Assembly: GCA_902796855.1 (NCBI GenBank)
Contig: CADBQN010000014.1
Location: 1 to 33,560, forward strand
DNA: 33,560 nucleotides
Direction: 5' to 3'
Origin: an uncultured Bacillota bacterium
Lineage (GTDB): Bacteria > Bacillota > Dehalobacteriia > UBA7702
How positions within the stretch are numbered: position 1 is the first letter of the stretch; each line of letters starts with the position of its first letter. The translations under genes and the position numbers were made by a program. Under the pieces are notes generated by a model. It did not search any database, was not told the DNA's origin, and saw nothing but the letters and a program-made list of their open reading frames with translations. Below, one piece after another: positions 15,320-24,228 of the stretch.

Positions 15320-17473
15320 TCATCTCGACAGAACGCCGGTCCTGCGGACGGCGCGGTAAATCAGCTCCGCGGCGCAGACGGCGGCGGCGGCGAAGACGAG
15401 ACCGATGCCGAGACCGATGAGCACCCGGCAGAGGCTCAGGGCCACACCGGTGCGGATGTGCAGGAACGTGTTGACAATGCTGGTCAGACCGATGACCATC
15501 CCGGCGCCAAAGACCACAGGCAGGCCGGGAACGCGGCGGCGGAGAGCCCAGACGAACAGGGCCATGCAGGGATAGCCGATGAGGAATTCTTTTGTCCGGG
15601 GACGGGCAATGAACGTTTCCTCCATCCAGTTGCGGGTGGTGATTTCCAGCGTGGGAACCATATCCTGAGTGATGTTGCCGGTGCGGATGATGTAGTAGAC
15701 GCCGAGGAGGGCGATGAAACAGACCACCGCGCCGCCGAGGATCATGTGATAAACGCCGCGGCGGCGGACCGACGTATCGAGATAACCGTTCCAGGCGGCT
15801 TTTCTTTCGCCGCGGCTCAGCGACGCGCCGCCGTATACACAGCGTTCAAAGAAGAAAATCTGCAAATAGCTGACGATGAAAACGACGAGGGGCAGCAGCT
15901 GCATCACTTTGACGCCGCGATAGAGCCGCATTTCCAGAATATAGGCCGAATCCGACAGCGACGACGCCACAAAGAGGGAGCCGCAGAAGGCCACGGCGAA
16001 GAGAACGAGGAGGACAGCGAGGATCTCGCCCAAAAGGCGGCCGAAAGACGGCTCTTTCGCCTCTGTCTCCCGCATATACCGATTCAGTCCCGTCGCCGCC
16101 AGGCATGGCATCAGCGCGCCGCCGGCGATGGACAGCAGGATCCGCGAGGTATTGGGCATCACGAAGAGCGCGGCGGCGACACAGAGGAAACCCAGCGCCG
16201 TCAAAATCACCATCGTCTTCCGTTTCAGCTGTCCGAACCGCGTCAGCAGCAGCACCGCCGCGGCGGTTTCGCCGACGCCGAGGAGGAAACAGAGGAGGGC
16301 CGAGGGATGATTGGGACGCAGCGGCTCAACAGTGCCGAAAGAATAGCCGTATTTCGCCATGCGGTCCTCCAGCCCCGTCACCAGCGCGCCGTAGGCTTTG
16401 GGATCGGTCACGTAAACCGAGGGGGAGCCGTCGTCCTTCGTTTTTTCGTCGTTGATGATCGCCTTTAAAAAGATGACGTCACAGTTGCGCTCATAAATGG
16501 CGCGGTAAAGGGAATTGATGATTTCTTCCGGCCCCTCATAGTCGTAGGCCTGATAGCGCCGCATGACAAAATCCCAGGCGTTGAAAACGCGGACGGCGTT
16601 ATAATCCACGCTCTGGACAAAGGCTTGGAACCCGGGCCACTGAATATTCCCCTGTTCCGTCGAGGTCTCGGTAACGGCCACGGCGCCGCCGGTCGCTTTC
16701 AGATATTTCGCCAGCGGTTTCGCCCAGTTGTCATCGTCGGCGCCGACGACGCCGTCGCCGCTGTTCATAAAGTACGGCGACTGATAGGGCGCGAAGGTCT
16801 TAAAGACGTCGGCGGCGAATTTGGCGCCGTTGACGCCGTCTCTCGTCTTTGTCCGGGGGATGACCTGACAGCCGCTTTCCTCGATGACGCGGACCTGTTC
16901 GGGCCAGAGCCCCAGGCTGAATTCGGCCCACTGTTCGCCGGTCATGCCGTTTTCACAGCCGTAGATCCAGAGATAGCCGGTATCGCCGTCGGTGACGGTG
17001 CGATAGTGAATCGCTTCCGCCCGGCGGTCGAGGGCGTCGGTGATCCATTGAAACTCCGCCGGTTCCCCGCAGACCACCAGCAGGTCGCTGCGGTATTCCG
17101 ACTGTTCCACCAGGGAGACGACGTCCGCGGGGAAACGGTCGCGCCAATCGGCCTCGGCGGTGAGATCCTCGGTGAAATAGCGCCAGATCTCTTCTTTCGG
17201 GTTGGAGGCCAGAGCCTCAATGTTCGTCTCAAAGAGCGCCACCTTGGTCACGCCCCGTTTTGACAGATAACCGAGCCATTCGGAAATATTGTGCTCCGAC
17301 TGGTAGGACATCTGAGAAAAATCGCTGAAATCCACAACGATATCGTAATTTTTGCTCTCCGCCTCGACGCTCCAGCGGTGACCGGCGATGAAAACGGCGG
17401 TCACCAAACCAACGGCGAGAAGGATCCATAATACTGCTTCAAATCGTTTCGGTTTTTTCGTCATTCTTTTCAC
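15320..17473 (-). CDS. DUF5693 family polytopic membrane protein
   Basis: A 717-aa membrane protein of the DUF5693 family, which in Bacillota often neighbours csaB; its biochemical role is not established. One N-terminal helix (about 13-30) is followed by a large extracytoplasmic domain to about residue 385 (with VVDFSDFSQMSYQSE, a repeated VALFETNIEALA-type region and VYVTDPKAYGALVTGLEDRM) and then about ten hydrophobic helices to the C-terminus. The GTG at 17473 overlaps the upstream gene's stop as GTGA and has AAAGGG 8 nt before it; ATG 17464 is an alternative. Coupling to the surface-protein gene before and CsaB-MurJ after points to a role in exporting or assembling wall polysaccharide. 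Confidence 0.82.
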   Translation of the reverse strand: MKRMTKKPKRFEAVLWILLAVGLVTAVFIAGHRWSVEAESKNYDIVVDFSDFSQMSYQSEHNISEWLGYLSKRGVTKVALFETNIEALASNPKEEIWRYFTEDLTAEADWRDRFPADVVSLVEQSEYRSDLLVVCGEPAEFQWITDALDRRAEAIHYRTVTDGDTGYLWIYGCENGMTGEQWAEFSLGLWPEQVRVIEESGCQVIPRTKTRDGVNGAKFAADVFKTFAPYQSPYFMNSGDGVVGADDDNWAKPLAKYLKATGGAVAVTETSTEQGNIQWPGFQAFVQSVDYNAVRVFNAWDFVMRRYQAYDYEGPEEIINSLYRAIYERNCDVIFLKAIINDEKTKDDGSPSVYVTDPKAYGALVTGLEDRMAKYGYSFGTVEPLRPNHPSALLCFLLGVGETAAAVLLLTRFGQLKRKTMVILTALGFLCVAAALFVMPNTSRILLSIAGGALMPCLAATGLNRYMRETEAKEPSFGRLLGEILAVLLVLFAVAFCGSLFVASSLSDSAYILEMRLYRGVKVMQLLPLVVFIVSYLQIFFFERCVYGGASLSRGERKAAWNGYLDTSVRRRGVYHMILGGAVVCFIALLGVYYIIRTGNITQDMVPTLEITTRNWMEETFIARPRTKEFLIGYPCMALFVWALRRRVPGLPVVFGAGMVIGLTSIVNTFLHIRTGVALSLCRVLIGLGIGLVFAAAAVCAAELIYRAVRRTGVLSR

Positions 17474-20049
17474 CCGTTTTCCCTTTGCTGTCCTGTTCGT
17501 TCGTTTTCAGCCGTTTCCGTTTCGGCGGCCGGCGGCGCGGCCTCTCTGCGCCACGGCGGCATAAAGCTCTCATCGTTCCGTCTGACTTTCGTCGGTGCCG
17601 TCGGTGCCATCGGTGCCATCGGTTCCGTTATCTCCGCCGCGTCCGTCGGTTCCTCCGCCGCTGTTTCCGCCGGAAGTTCCGGCTCCGGCTCATCATCGTC
17701 GGGCAAAAGGAGGTCTTCCTCGGCTTCACCGCCGGTCAGGCGGTCTTTTGGCGTCAGGCCGCCGCTCCGTCGATAGAGGACAGCGCCGGCCGAAGCCAAA
17801 AGCAGCACCGCCTCGACAATGAGACCGAAGAGGATGAACCCGGTATTGGTACGATCGGCGAAGAGCGTGTCCGCGCCGGTATATTCGGCGATGAAGTAAT
17901 CGGAGCAGTGCTCAATTTCAAAGGAGAAGCGCCCCTGCTCCACGTCGATGGGGCAGGTGTACGCCGCGGAATGCGTTTCCGGGTCAAAGAGGAACAGCCC
18001 CCGCTCGACGCTGTCATCGAGGTTGGCGTAAAAGGAGACGGAAGCCTTGCCGGGAAGGGCGCCCTCCTGTTCAAAATGAAGAATCAGCGGGCTTTCCGCC
18101 ATGGTGGAAATATCGTCCCAATGGTCGGTCTCCTCGGTGATCCGCATATCAAAATCCATCGGCGTCTCAATCCCGTCCGCCGGGAAGAGGATCTCATAGC
18201 GGACACCGCGGTCGGTCCGGCCGTTTAAAATGACGTCGGTATCGTCGGCGGCGGCTTCCTCAAAGACCAAGGCGGGAACAAGACCGTTCACCGTTTCGTC
18301 GAGGGAGACGTTTTTCGTCGGCGCTTTCGCCGTTTCCGCCGAGAGGAAGTAATCGCCGCCCTCGGCCAGGGTGAACACGGCGACGCCGTTGGTCACCGAC
18401 AGATCGGTGATGAGTGCCGCTTCGTCGGCATTGGGATCGTAGCGATAGAGATGATACGTCCCGTCGGCCAGCGCCACGGTCACCATGGCCTCGGCCCTGC
18501 CGGGGAAGGCGTCCCGATGCTCAAAAGAAATGACTTCACCGTCGGAGACCATGGCGGAAATCTTTTCGGGATAGGCGCTCTCGCCGCTGATGACGGCGTT
18601 GAAATCCATCGGGGAGGTAATGTCGGTCCCGGTGAAGGAGATCGTATAGCGTTCGCCGTCGTTCCAGGTCCCCTCATAGACAAAAACGTCGTTCTTGCCC
18701 CGGATCCCCTCAAAGACCGACTGCGCCACCGTCGTTCCCTGGGCGGCGTTCTGGGTCGTCGTCACACCGGCGGCGCCGGCGTTGGCGGCGACGCTGCCCG
18801 CGGCGGCGGTATTCCCGCCGGAAGTGCTGCCGGAGCCGCTCCGGTTCGCGGTACTGCCGCCGGAAGAGCGGGTGTTGGCGGAACGGTTGGCCGCGGATGA
18901 GGATGAGGATGATGATGAGGAGGAAGAGGAATTCTTCGCTTTTGACGAACTCTGAGCGGAGGAAGACTTCCCGGCGCTGCCGCTGTCCTTTTTCGCCGCG
19001 GCGGGCAGAGAGACGACGGCGGGAGCGTGATGCTTCACCCCGGAGAAATCATAGAACACGTCGCCGTTCTGGAAAACGGCATAGGCCACCAGCGCGACCC
19101 GGGCCACGGAAGTCGTCGCCGAAGAGGACGCGCCCCCGGCGGCGGAGCCGAAACCGCCGTCGCTGTTTTGGAACCGCAGCAGCCCGGCGTAGGCGTCACC
19201 ATGAAGAAACGTGTTGTCGGCGGGGTCCAGCCCGACGGCGCAGAGTCCCGTCACCACCGCCGCCGTGGCGGCGCAGCTGTTCTGGAACGCGCCGGAGCCG
19301 TTCTGCACGGCGGCGAGTTTTGTCAGCAGGGCGGACACGGCTTTCACCGCGCCGGGTTCCCCGGCTTTGTAATAGGGCGCCAGGGCGGACAGAACGAGAC
19401 CGGCGGTATGAACGTCGGGGGATGCCTGACCGCTCAGCGTCTCCGCGGACTCACAGAGCGCGGCTTTCAGATCCTGCCGCGTCACCGAGGAACCGGCGGC
19501 GCGGGCCGCGGCGTCGCTGACGCCGTTGGCGTCGAGGGCCAGCAGAGCGTAGGCCACGGTGCGGGTCCCCTCTTTTTTCAGCGAGGCGAGACTGCGGGAA
19601 TAAAGCCCCTTATAGAGCAGGTCGACCCGGTTGCGGTTGTCATCAACGCCGACGGAGGAGGGATCCTTCCCGGCGGCGCCGCAGGCCAGAGCCGCCCGGA
19701 GGAAGTCCGACACGGTATAGGAGGCGTTGCCGCTCTTCAAACGGGCGTTGACGTAACCGAGATATTTGCTGAAATCCTCGTCGCTGACGGCGGTCTGCGC
19801 CGTATCCCGTCCGGCGGCCATGATCAACAGGTCGTACCGTTCCGTTATGGCCTGGGAGAGCTTCTCGTCGGTCATCACGGCGCTGCCGCCGCCTTTTTCG
19901 TATTCATAGGTCTGATTGATATCGCTCCGCGGCGACGCGCTGACGCCGGCGGCGAACGCCGAAAAACAAAGGGCGGCGGCACAGACGGCGGCGGCGAAGC
20001 GGCGGAAAGACCTTTTTTCAGTTCCTGATCTCTGTTTTCTCATTTTCAT
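17470..20049 (-). CDS. Large Ser-rich surface protein with terpenoid-cyclase-like repeats and membrane anchor
   Basis: An 859-aa predicted surface protein. A signal peptide (1-38) precedes alpha-helical repeats of the prenyltransferase/squalene-oxidase type (about 45-335; note AVQNGSGAFQN and LLRFQNSDGGFGS), a Ser/Gly/Asn linker with 12 consecutive Ser (374-385), two tandem homologous beta-rich domains (about 455-570 and 604-720), one membrane helix (about 737-758), and an acidic Pro/Glu cytoplasmic tail. The two domains share TSPMDF/ETPMDF, ISFEHRDAFPG/LHFEQEGALPG and GGDYFLS/CSDYFIA at matching places, so one arose by duplication. No enzymatic acid motif of true cyclases was seen; the repeat domain may bind ligand. 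The start at ATG 20049 has AAGGA upstream. Couples by GTGA overlap to DUF5693. Confidence 0.8.
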   Translation of the reverse strand: MKMRKQRSGTEKRSFRRFAAAVCAAALCFSAFAAGVSASPRSDINQTYEYEKGGGSAVMTDEKLSQAITERYDLLIMAAGRDTAQTAVSDEDFSKYLGYVNARLKSGNASYTVSDFLRAALACGAAGKDPSSVGVDDNRNRVDLLYKGLYSRSLASLKKEGTRTVAYALLALDANGVSDAAARAAGSSVTRQDLKAALCESAETLSGQASPDVHTAGLVLSALAPYYKAGEPGAVKAVSALLTKLAAVQNGSGAFQNSCAATAAVVTGLCAVGLDPADNTFLHGDAYAGLLRFQNSDGGFGSAAGGASSSATTSVARVALVAYAVFQNGDVFYDFSGVKHHAPAVVSLPAAAKKDSGSAGKSSSAQSSSKAKNSSSSSSSSSSSSAANRSANTRSSGGSTANRSGSGSTSGGNTAAAGSVAANAGAAGVTTTQNAAQGTTVAQSVFEGIRGKNDVFVYEGTWNDGERYTISFTGTDITSPMDFNAVISGESAYPEKISAMVSDGEVISFEHRDAFPGRAEAMVTVALADGTYHLYRYDPNADEAALITDLSVTNGVAVFTLAEGGDYFLSAETAKAPTKNVSLDETVNGLVPALVFEEAAADDTDVILNGRTDRGVRYEILFPADGIETPMDFDMRITEETDHWDDISTMAESPLILHFEQEGALPGKASVSFYANLDDSVERGLFLFDPETHSAAYTCPIDVEQGRFSFEIEHCSDYFIAEYTGADTLFADRTNTGFILFGLIVEAVLLLASAGAVLYRRSGGLTPKDRLTGGEAEEDLLLPDDDEPEPELPAETAAEEPTDAAEITEPMAPMAPTAPTKVRRNDESFMPPWRREAAPPAAETETAENERTGQQRENG
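18895..18930 (-). repeat. Poly-serine tract (12 consecutive Ser codons)
   Basis: A TCN-type trinucleotide run encodes Ser374-385 of the surface protein, within a longer low-complexity linker. Such a tract can change length by whole codons without shifting frame. Confidence 0.8.
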
Positions 20050-20123
20050 TCGTTCCTTTTTTTTAGCGCCGGCGCGCGCTTACGCCGCGTCCGGCTTTGG
20101 CTCTTTCCCCGGAACAGGATCGT

Positions 20124-20477
20124 TTAAGCGGAAGTGGAGGCGATCATATCCACGCCGGTGCCGCAGATATCGGCGACAATGACGCTGCCCGCGGCGACAG
20201 GCGCCGTGACGACAACGCCTTTCAGCACTTCCATACAGTGAAAGACCGCGTCTTTCGGCAGGGGTTCCCGGGAGCGCACCGGCAGCGGCGCGCCGTTGGA
20301 CACCCGCACCGTCGTCGTCAGCATACGGGTCGGATGCACGCATTCCATTTTGGCGTATTCCTCGCCGCGGCGGCAGAGGTTGCCCTCCACTTTCGTGACG
20401 GCGCCGTCGGTGAGCTCCACCGTCAGCAGGCAGCCCATCGGACAGCGGATGCAGGTGATTTGTCTCGTTTCTTTCAT
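20124..20477 (-). CDS. DUF1667 Cys-rich protein
   Basis: A 117-aa cytoplasmic protein of the DUF1667 family. The N-terminus TCIRCPMGC (Cys9, Cys12, Cys16), Cys35 in NLCRRGEEYA and Cys46 in MECVHPTRML form a likely iron-sulfur or metal site resembling the N-terminal cluster motifs of molybdopterin oxidoreductases. It starts at ATG 20477, overlapping the upstream oxidoreductase stop as ATGA. DUF1667 genes commonly follow a GlpA-like dehydrogenase and an FAD/NAD oxidoreductase, exactly as here, suggesting the third subunit or electron-transfer partner of that complex. The next gene starts 74 bases later with no terminator or promoter that I can support in between. Confidence 0.88.
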   Translation of the reverse strand: MKETRQITCIRCPMGCLLTVELTDGAVTKVEGNLCRRGEEYAKMECVHPTRMLTTTVRVSNGAPLPVRSREPLPKDAVFHCMEVLKGVVVTAPVAAGSVIVADICGTGVDMIASTSA

Positions 20478-21742
20478 GATTTCAGCCCCACTTCAATCGT
20501 GATATCGCCGTGAACACGGCGGAGTTCTTCTTCTTTCAGCACAATGGACTCCATTTCACCGGGGGTGACAATGCGCCGGTTCCGCACCCGCAGGAGCTCG
20601 CCGCCGGAGGAAACGGAGATCATCGCGCCGCGGCAGACCTGATCGGGGCGGAAGAAGAGACGCAGTTCCTCACCGCCGCCGGAGATCCGCTGGGGGACGA
20701 CGTAACGAACGCCGTTCCCGGCCCGGGCGGCCACGGTCTGCCGCCGGGGGAGTTCCCCCTTGAGATAGAGGGCGGCGGATTCCCCGGCGATCTCCGCTTC
20801 TTCCGAAACGTAATCGACGAGGTCGTGGACGTGGAGGACGTTGCCGCAGGAAAAGATCCCGCCGACGGAGGTCTCCCGATGCTCATCGACGACGGCGCCG
20901 CCGGTGACGGGGTCCAGCTCCACGCCGGCGGCGCGGGCCAGTTCGTTTTCGGGGATGAGCCCCACGGAAAGGAGCAACGTGTCACAGTCGATGAATTCCT
21001 TTGTTTCCTCGATGGGACGGAGGTTTTCGTCCACCCGGGCGATGGTGACGCCGGTGAGACGGTTCTCGCCGTGGATCTCCGTGACGGTATGGCTCAGCAA
21101 AAGGGGGATATCAAAATCTTCCAGACATTGGACGATGTTCCGTTTCAGGCCACCGGAATAGGGCATCAGCTCCAAAACGGCTTTGACTTCGGCGCCTTCC
21201 AGCCGCATCCGCCGGGCCATGATGAGGCCGATATCGCCGCTGCCGAGGACGACGACGCGTTTTCCCGGCATATAGCCTTTGAGATTGACAAAGAGCTGGG
21301 CCGTGCCGGCGGTGTAGACCCCGGCGGGACGGGTGCCGGGGATGCGCACCGCGCCGCGGCTGCGCTCGCGGCAGCCCATGGCCAGAATGACGGCGCCGGC
21401 CTTGATCCGCGTGAGGCCGTGTTCCTCGCTGACGCAGGTCACGACGTGATCGGCGCTGATATCCGTCACCATCGTATCGCACCGATAGGGGATCCCCAGC
21501 TCCCTGACGCGGTCGATGTAGCGGTCGGCGTATTCAGGACCGGTCAGTTCCTCGTTGAACTTGTGGACGCCGAACCCGCTGTGGACGCACTGGCGGAGGA
21601 TGCCGCCGAGACGGGGGCCGCGTTCCAAAATCAATAGATCCTCGATCCCCTGTTCCCTGCAGCGGATCGCCGCGGCGAGACCGGCCGGGCCGCCGCCGAC
21701 GACAACGAGAGACACATGGATCGTTCTGTTTTCTCTTTTCAT
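20474..21742 (-). CDS. FAD-dependent pyridine nucleotide-disulfide oxidoreductase-like protein
   Basis: A 422-aa flavoprotein with an N-terminal FAD-binding fold (VVVGGGPAGLAAAIRC), a single Cys in the LRQCVHSGFG segment, and a second Rossmann motif VVLGSGDIGLIMARRM for NAD(P)H. Late in the chain FSCGNVLHVHDLVDYV contacts FAD. It belongs to the group encoded beside GlpA-like dehydrogenases and DUF1667 and probably passes electrons between that dehydrogenase and NAD or another carrier. ATG 21742 is chosen because AAGGAG lies nine bases upstream; the frame extends three codons to a TTG. It is 13 nt after the GlpA-like gene and overlaps DUF1667 by 4 bases. Confidence 0.87.
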   Translation of the reverse strand: MKRENRTIHVSLVVVGGGPAGLAAAIRCREQGIEDLLILERGPRLGGILRQCVHSGFGVHKFNEELTGPEYADRYIDRVRELGIPYRCDTMVTDISADHVVTCVSEEHGLTRIKAGAVILAMGCRERSRGAVRIPGTRPAGVYTAGTAQLFVNLKGYMPGKRVVVLGSGDIGLIMARRMRLEGAEVKAVLELMPYSGGLKRNIVQCLEDFDIPLLLSHTVTEIHGENRLTGVTIARVDENLRPIEETKEFIDCDTLLLSVGLIPENELARAAGVELDPVTGGAVVDEHRETSVGGIFSCGNVLHVHDLVDYVSEEAEIAGESAALYLKGELPRRQTVAARAGNGVRYVVPQRISGGGEELRLFFRPDQVCRGAMISVSSGGELLRVRNRRIVTPGEMESIVLKEEELRRVHGDITIEVGLKS

Positions 21743-21755
21743 ATCGTCCAACTCC

Positions 21756-23189
21756 TTACTTCACCGGGCCGCTGAGGATTTCCGAACCGGGCCCGCGCTT
21801 TGTCACCTGATCCATCGGGATCCCCAGCTCGGCGCTGAGGAGCTCCGTGACAAGAGGCAGGCAGAAACCGCCCTGACAGCGCCCCATGCCGGCACGGACG
21901 CGGCGCTTTACGCCGTCGGTGTCGGCGGCGGGGGGATTGCGGCGGATGGCGTCGCGGATCTCCCCTTCGCTGATCTCCTCACAGCGGCAGACGATCCTGC
22001 CGTAGGCCGGGTCGTGGGCGATGAGGGAGTAACGCTCGTCCTCTCCCATTTTGCCGGGACAGGGGATCGGCGCGCGGTAAGGGTTGAACTCGCGCCGCTT
22101 GTGGGTCAGTACGCCCATCCCCTGAAGCATCGCTTCGACATAGGCGGCGATGGCGGGGGATGAGGCCAGCCCCGGCGATTCGATGGCGGCCGCGTGAATG
22201 AGGCGGGGATGAGTCGGCGACTGGGTGATGATGAAATCGCCGGTGCTGCCGACGGCCCTGAGGCCGGTAAAAGCGGTGATCACACCGTTGAGCGGCAGAC
22301 CGGGGACGCTCTTTGCGGCGGCCAGGGTCATCTTTTCCAGCCCCGCCGCCGTCGTCTTTTTATCCTCTTTATCGTCGATATCCTCGGCGGTGGGGCCGAT
22401 CAGCAGATTGCCGTGGGCCGTCGGCGTCACGAGCACGCCTTTGCCCATGGCCGTCGGCGCCTGGAACACCGTCTGCCGCACCACGTTGCCGATCGACCGG
22501 TCAAAGAGGTAATATTCCCCGCGCCGCGGCCGGATGGTGAAAAAGCCGTCGCCGACCATGGCGGCGACGCGGTCCGCGTAGAGACCGGCGGCGTTGATGA
22601 CGAAAGCGGCCTCGACCGTTTCGCCGGGGGAGGAAATCTCAAAGGACGCTCCCCGATCCGCCAGGGACATCACGGGGAAATTCCGTTTCAGCTCCACGCC
22701 GTTGTCCATGGCGTTGCCCATGGCGGCGATCGTCAGCGAATAAGGGCAGACGATGCCGGCGTCCGGGGCGTACAGCGCGCCGACGGCGGCGGGAGAGAGA
22801 TGGGGTTCCAGGGAGAAGAGCTGTTCCCGACCGAGAACATAGAGATGTTCCACGCCGTTGAGCCGGCCTCTGGCATACAGTTCCTGCACGGCGGCCATCT
22901 CCTCGTCGCAGAAGGCGACGACGAGGGAGCCGTTCTGACGATAGGGAACGCCCAGTTCCGAGGCGACTTTCGGCATCATGGCGCAGCCGGCGACGTTGAG
23001 CCGGGCCTTGAGCGTGCCCGGGCGGGCGTCGTAACCGGCGTGGACGATGCCGCTGTTCGCCTTGGAACTGCCCATGGCGACATCGTTTTCTTTTTCCAGA
23101 ACGACGACGGAGAGGTTGTATTTCGCCAATTCCCTGGCGATCATCGAGCCGGTCACGCCGGCGCCGATGACGGCAATATCATAGCGCAT
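21756..23189 (-). CDS. GlpA/LhgO-like FAD dehydrogenase with BFD-like [2Fe-2S] domain
   Basis: A 477-aa flavoprotein of the DAO superfamily. It has the FAD-binding start YDIAVIGAGVTGSMIARELA, the family motif SSKANSGIVHAGYDARPG, and a C-terminal bacterioferritin-associated-ferredoxin-like domain with CRCEE and later CQGGFC, four Cys for a [2Fe-2S] cluster. Glycerol-3-phosphate and L-2-hydroxyglutarate are the known substrates of close families; the three-gene context with the NAD/FAD oxidoreductase and DUF1667 favours an anaerobic glycerol-3-phosphate-type dehydrogenase. No glpK or glpF is nearby. It is the first gene of its unit, behind a strong promoter with a perfect palindrome at 23243-23265. 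Confidence 0.87.
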   Translation of the reverse strand: MRYDIAVIGAGVTGSMIARELAKYNLSVVVLEKENDVAMGSSKANSGIVHAGYDARPGTLKARLNVAGCAMMPKVASELGVPYRQNGSLVVAFCDEEMAAVQELYARGRLNGVEHLYVLGREQLFSLEPHLSPAAVGALYAPDAGIVCPYSLTIAAMGNAMDNGVELKRNFPVMSLADRGASFEISSPGETVEAAFVINAAGLYADRVAAMVGDGFFTIRPRRGEYYLFDRSIGNVVRQTVFQAPTAMGKGVLVTPTAHGNLLIGPTAEDIDDKEDKKTTAAGLEKMTLAAAKSVPGLPLNGVITAFTGLRAVGSTGDFIITQSPTHPRLIHAAAIESPGLASSPAIAAYVEAMLQGMGVLTHKRREFNPYRAPIPCPGKMGEDERYSLIAHDPAYGRIVCRCEEISEGEIRDAIRRNPPAADTDGVKRRVRAGMGRCQGGFCLPLVTELLSAELGIPMDQVTKRGPGSEILSGPVK

Positions 23190-23242
23190 GAAACGGTGTT
23201 CTCCCTTCGTATAAGCGAAAAAAAAGTCTATTTATCGCATCA

Positions 23243-23265
23243 TATAATTATACATCATAATTATA
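23243..23265. promoter_or_regulatory. Perfect 9-5-9 palindrome, candidate operator
   Basis: Arms TATAATTAT (23243-23251) and ATAATTATA (23257-23265) are exact inverted complements around ACATC. The palindrome covers the -10 and the predicted transcription start of the GlpA-like operon. That is a typical repressor site. The regulator is not encoded in the window and I do not recognise the box. Confidence 0.55.
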
Positions 23266-23287
23266 CCTCTTCCAGCGGTGATGTCAA
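23260..23287 (-). promoter_or_regulatory. Promoter of the GlpA-like / surface-protein / CsaB-MurJ transcription unit
   Basis: On the minus strand TTGACA (23287-23282) and TATAAT (23265-23260) are both perfect with a 16-bp spacer. No other promoter is seen before csaB-murJ, so it could drive all six genes down to 12617. Confidence 0.7.
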
Positions 23288-23319
23288 GGCGAAAGGGACG
23301 AATTTAAGAAAATGATCAT

Positions 23320-23365
23320 AAAAAAAGCGCGGACCGCCGCCGCGCCATGCGGCATTGGTCCGCGC
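23320..23365 (-). terminator. Rho-independent terminator after the SH3 protein gene
   Basis: A 9-bp outer stem (GCGCGGACC at 23327-23335 with GGTCCGCGC at 23357-23365) encloses a second inverted repeat and is followed on the minus strand by seven T. It lies 15 nt past the stop and ends the second envelope operon. Confidence 0.85.
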
Positions 23366-23379
23366 CGTCGTTTCAGCGC

Positions 23380-24228
23380 TTATTCATCTTCTTCGTTTTC
23401 TGCGTCGTCAGCGGCGGAATCGCCGGAACCGTTGTTCAGCCGTGTATAATCCATGCTGACATAGCCCTCGGTGCCGTCTTCGGTCTTCACCTTATAGAAA
23501 CCGTCTTCCTCACCGAGATACTCGGCGGTTTCCCCCTGATTCAGGGAACCGAGTTTTTCCGAATCGACGGAAGCCTCGGCGCGGAGGTTGACGAATTTAT
23601 TAACGACTTCCACATAGGCGGAATCCGGGTCGTAGGTGGTCGTCTCGATATCCGAGGCGATGACGTAGCCTTCCTCTCCGTCCAGCGTCTTCACTTTGGA
23701 CCAGTCCTCGCCCTTGGAGATCAGTTCCAGCACGGCACCGTATTCCACCGTCGCCACGATGTCGCTCTCGTTGGACTCCGAGGCGTAGATATCGAGGACA
23801 TTGACGGAAGGCGTCACATACGTCGTCTTTTCTTCTTCCTGCTCCACGGCTTTCGGTTCCGCGTCGGAAACGGCGGCGTAGCCTTCGGCCAGGGTGAACA
23901 GCTTCGTATGGGCGTAGCCGTAAACGCCCTCAATGATTTCCAGTTTCAGCCAGGTATCGCCCTCTTTGACGCAGGTGGCGGTCTCACCGGGATTCATCGA
24001 GTAGATTACTTTCGATTTAGCGTCGGGCTTTTCATAGACGTTGGCGGTGTTTTCGCCGACGGTGACGACCTGTCCCGTCATGGAGCTCTCCGCGTCCGCC
24101 GATTCCCCGGTGCGGATGAAGGAAAACAAGCCGCTGACGCCGCCGTTCTGCACGATCATCCCGACGAAAAAGCCGATGATCAGGCTCAGCAGGACAGCGA
24201 GGACGCCGATTAAAATTTTCTTTTTCAC
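23380..24228 (-). CDS. Membrane-anchored protein with three bacterial SH3 domains
   Basis: A 282-aa protein with a short basic start (MKKKILIG), one hydrophobic anchor helix (to about residue 28), and three extracytoplasmic SH3b domains at roughly 55-120, 135-200 and 205-270, each ending in a GYx motif (GVYGYAHTK, GEEGYVIAS, GTEGYVSMD). Bacterial SH3 domains usually bind peptidoglycan or wall polymers. The tail is acidic (DDAENEEDE). The start is a GTG at 24228, with GGAG ten bases upstream; the open frame continues further but would place charged residues before the anchor. It is last in the csaB-like, murJ, tagO operon, so a wall-associated accessory role is likely. Confidence 0.82.
   Translation of the reverse strand: MKKKILIGVLAVLLSLIIGFFVGMIVQNGGVSGLFSFIRTGESADAESSMTGQVVTVGENTANVYEKPDAKSKVIYSMNPGETATCVKEGDTWLKLEIIEGVYGYAHTKLFTLAEGYAAVSDAEPKAVEQEEEKTTYVTPSVNVLDIYASESNESDIVATVEYGAVLELISKGEDWSKVKTLDGEEGYVIASDIETTTYDPDSAYVEVVNKFVNLRAEASVDSEKLGSLNQGETAEYLGEEDGFYKVKTEDGTEGYVSMDYTRLNNGSGDSAADDAENEEDE

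Noticed and set aside
20055-20095. GC-rich hairpin between the DUF1667 and surface-protein genes as terminator
   Set aside because: The stem is imperfect and on the minus strand is followed by A, not T, so it does not support termination.
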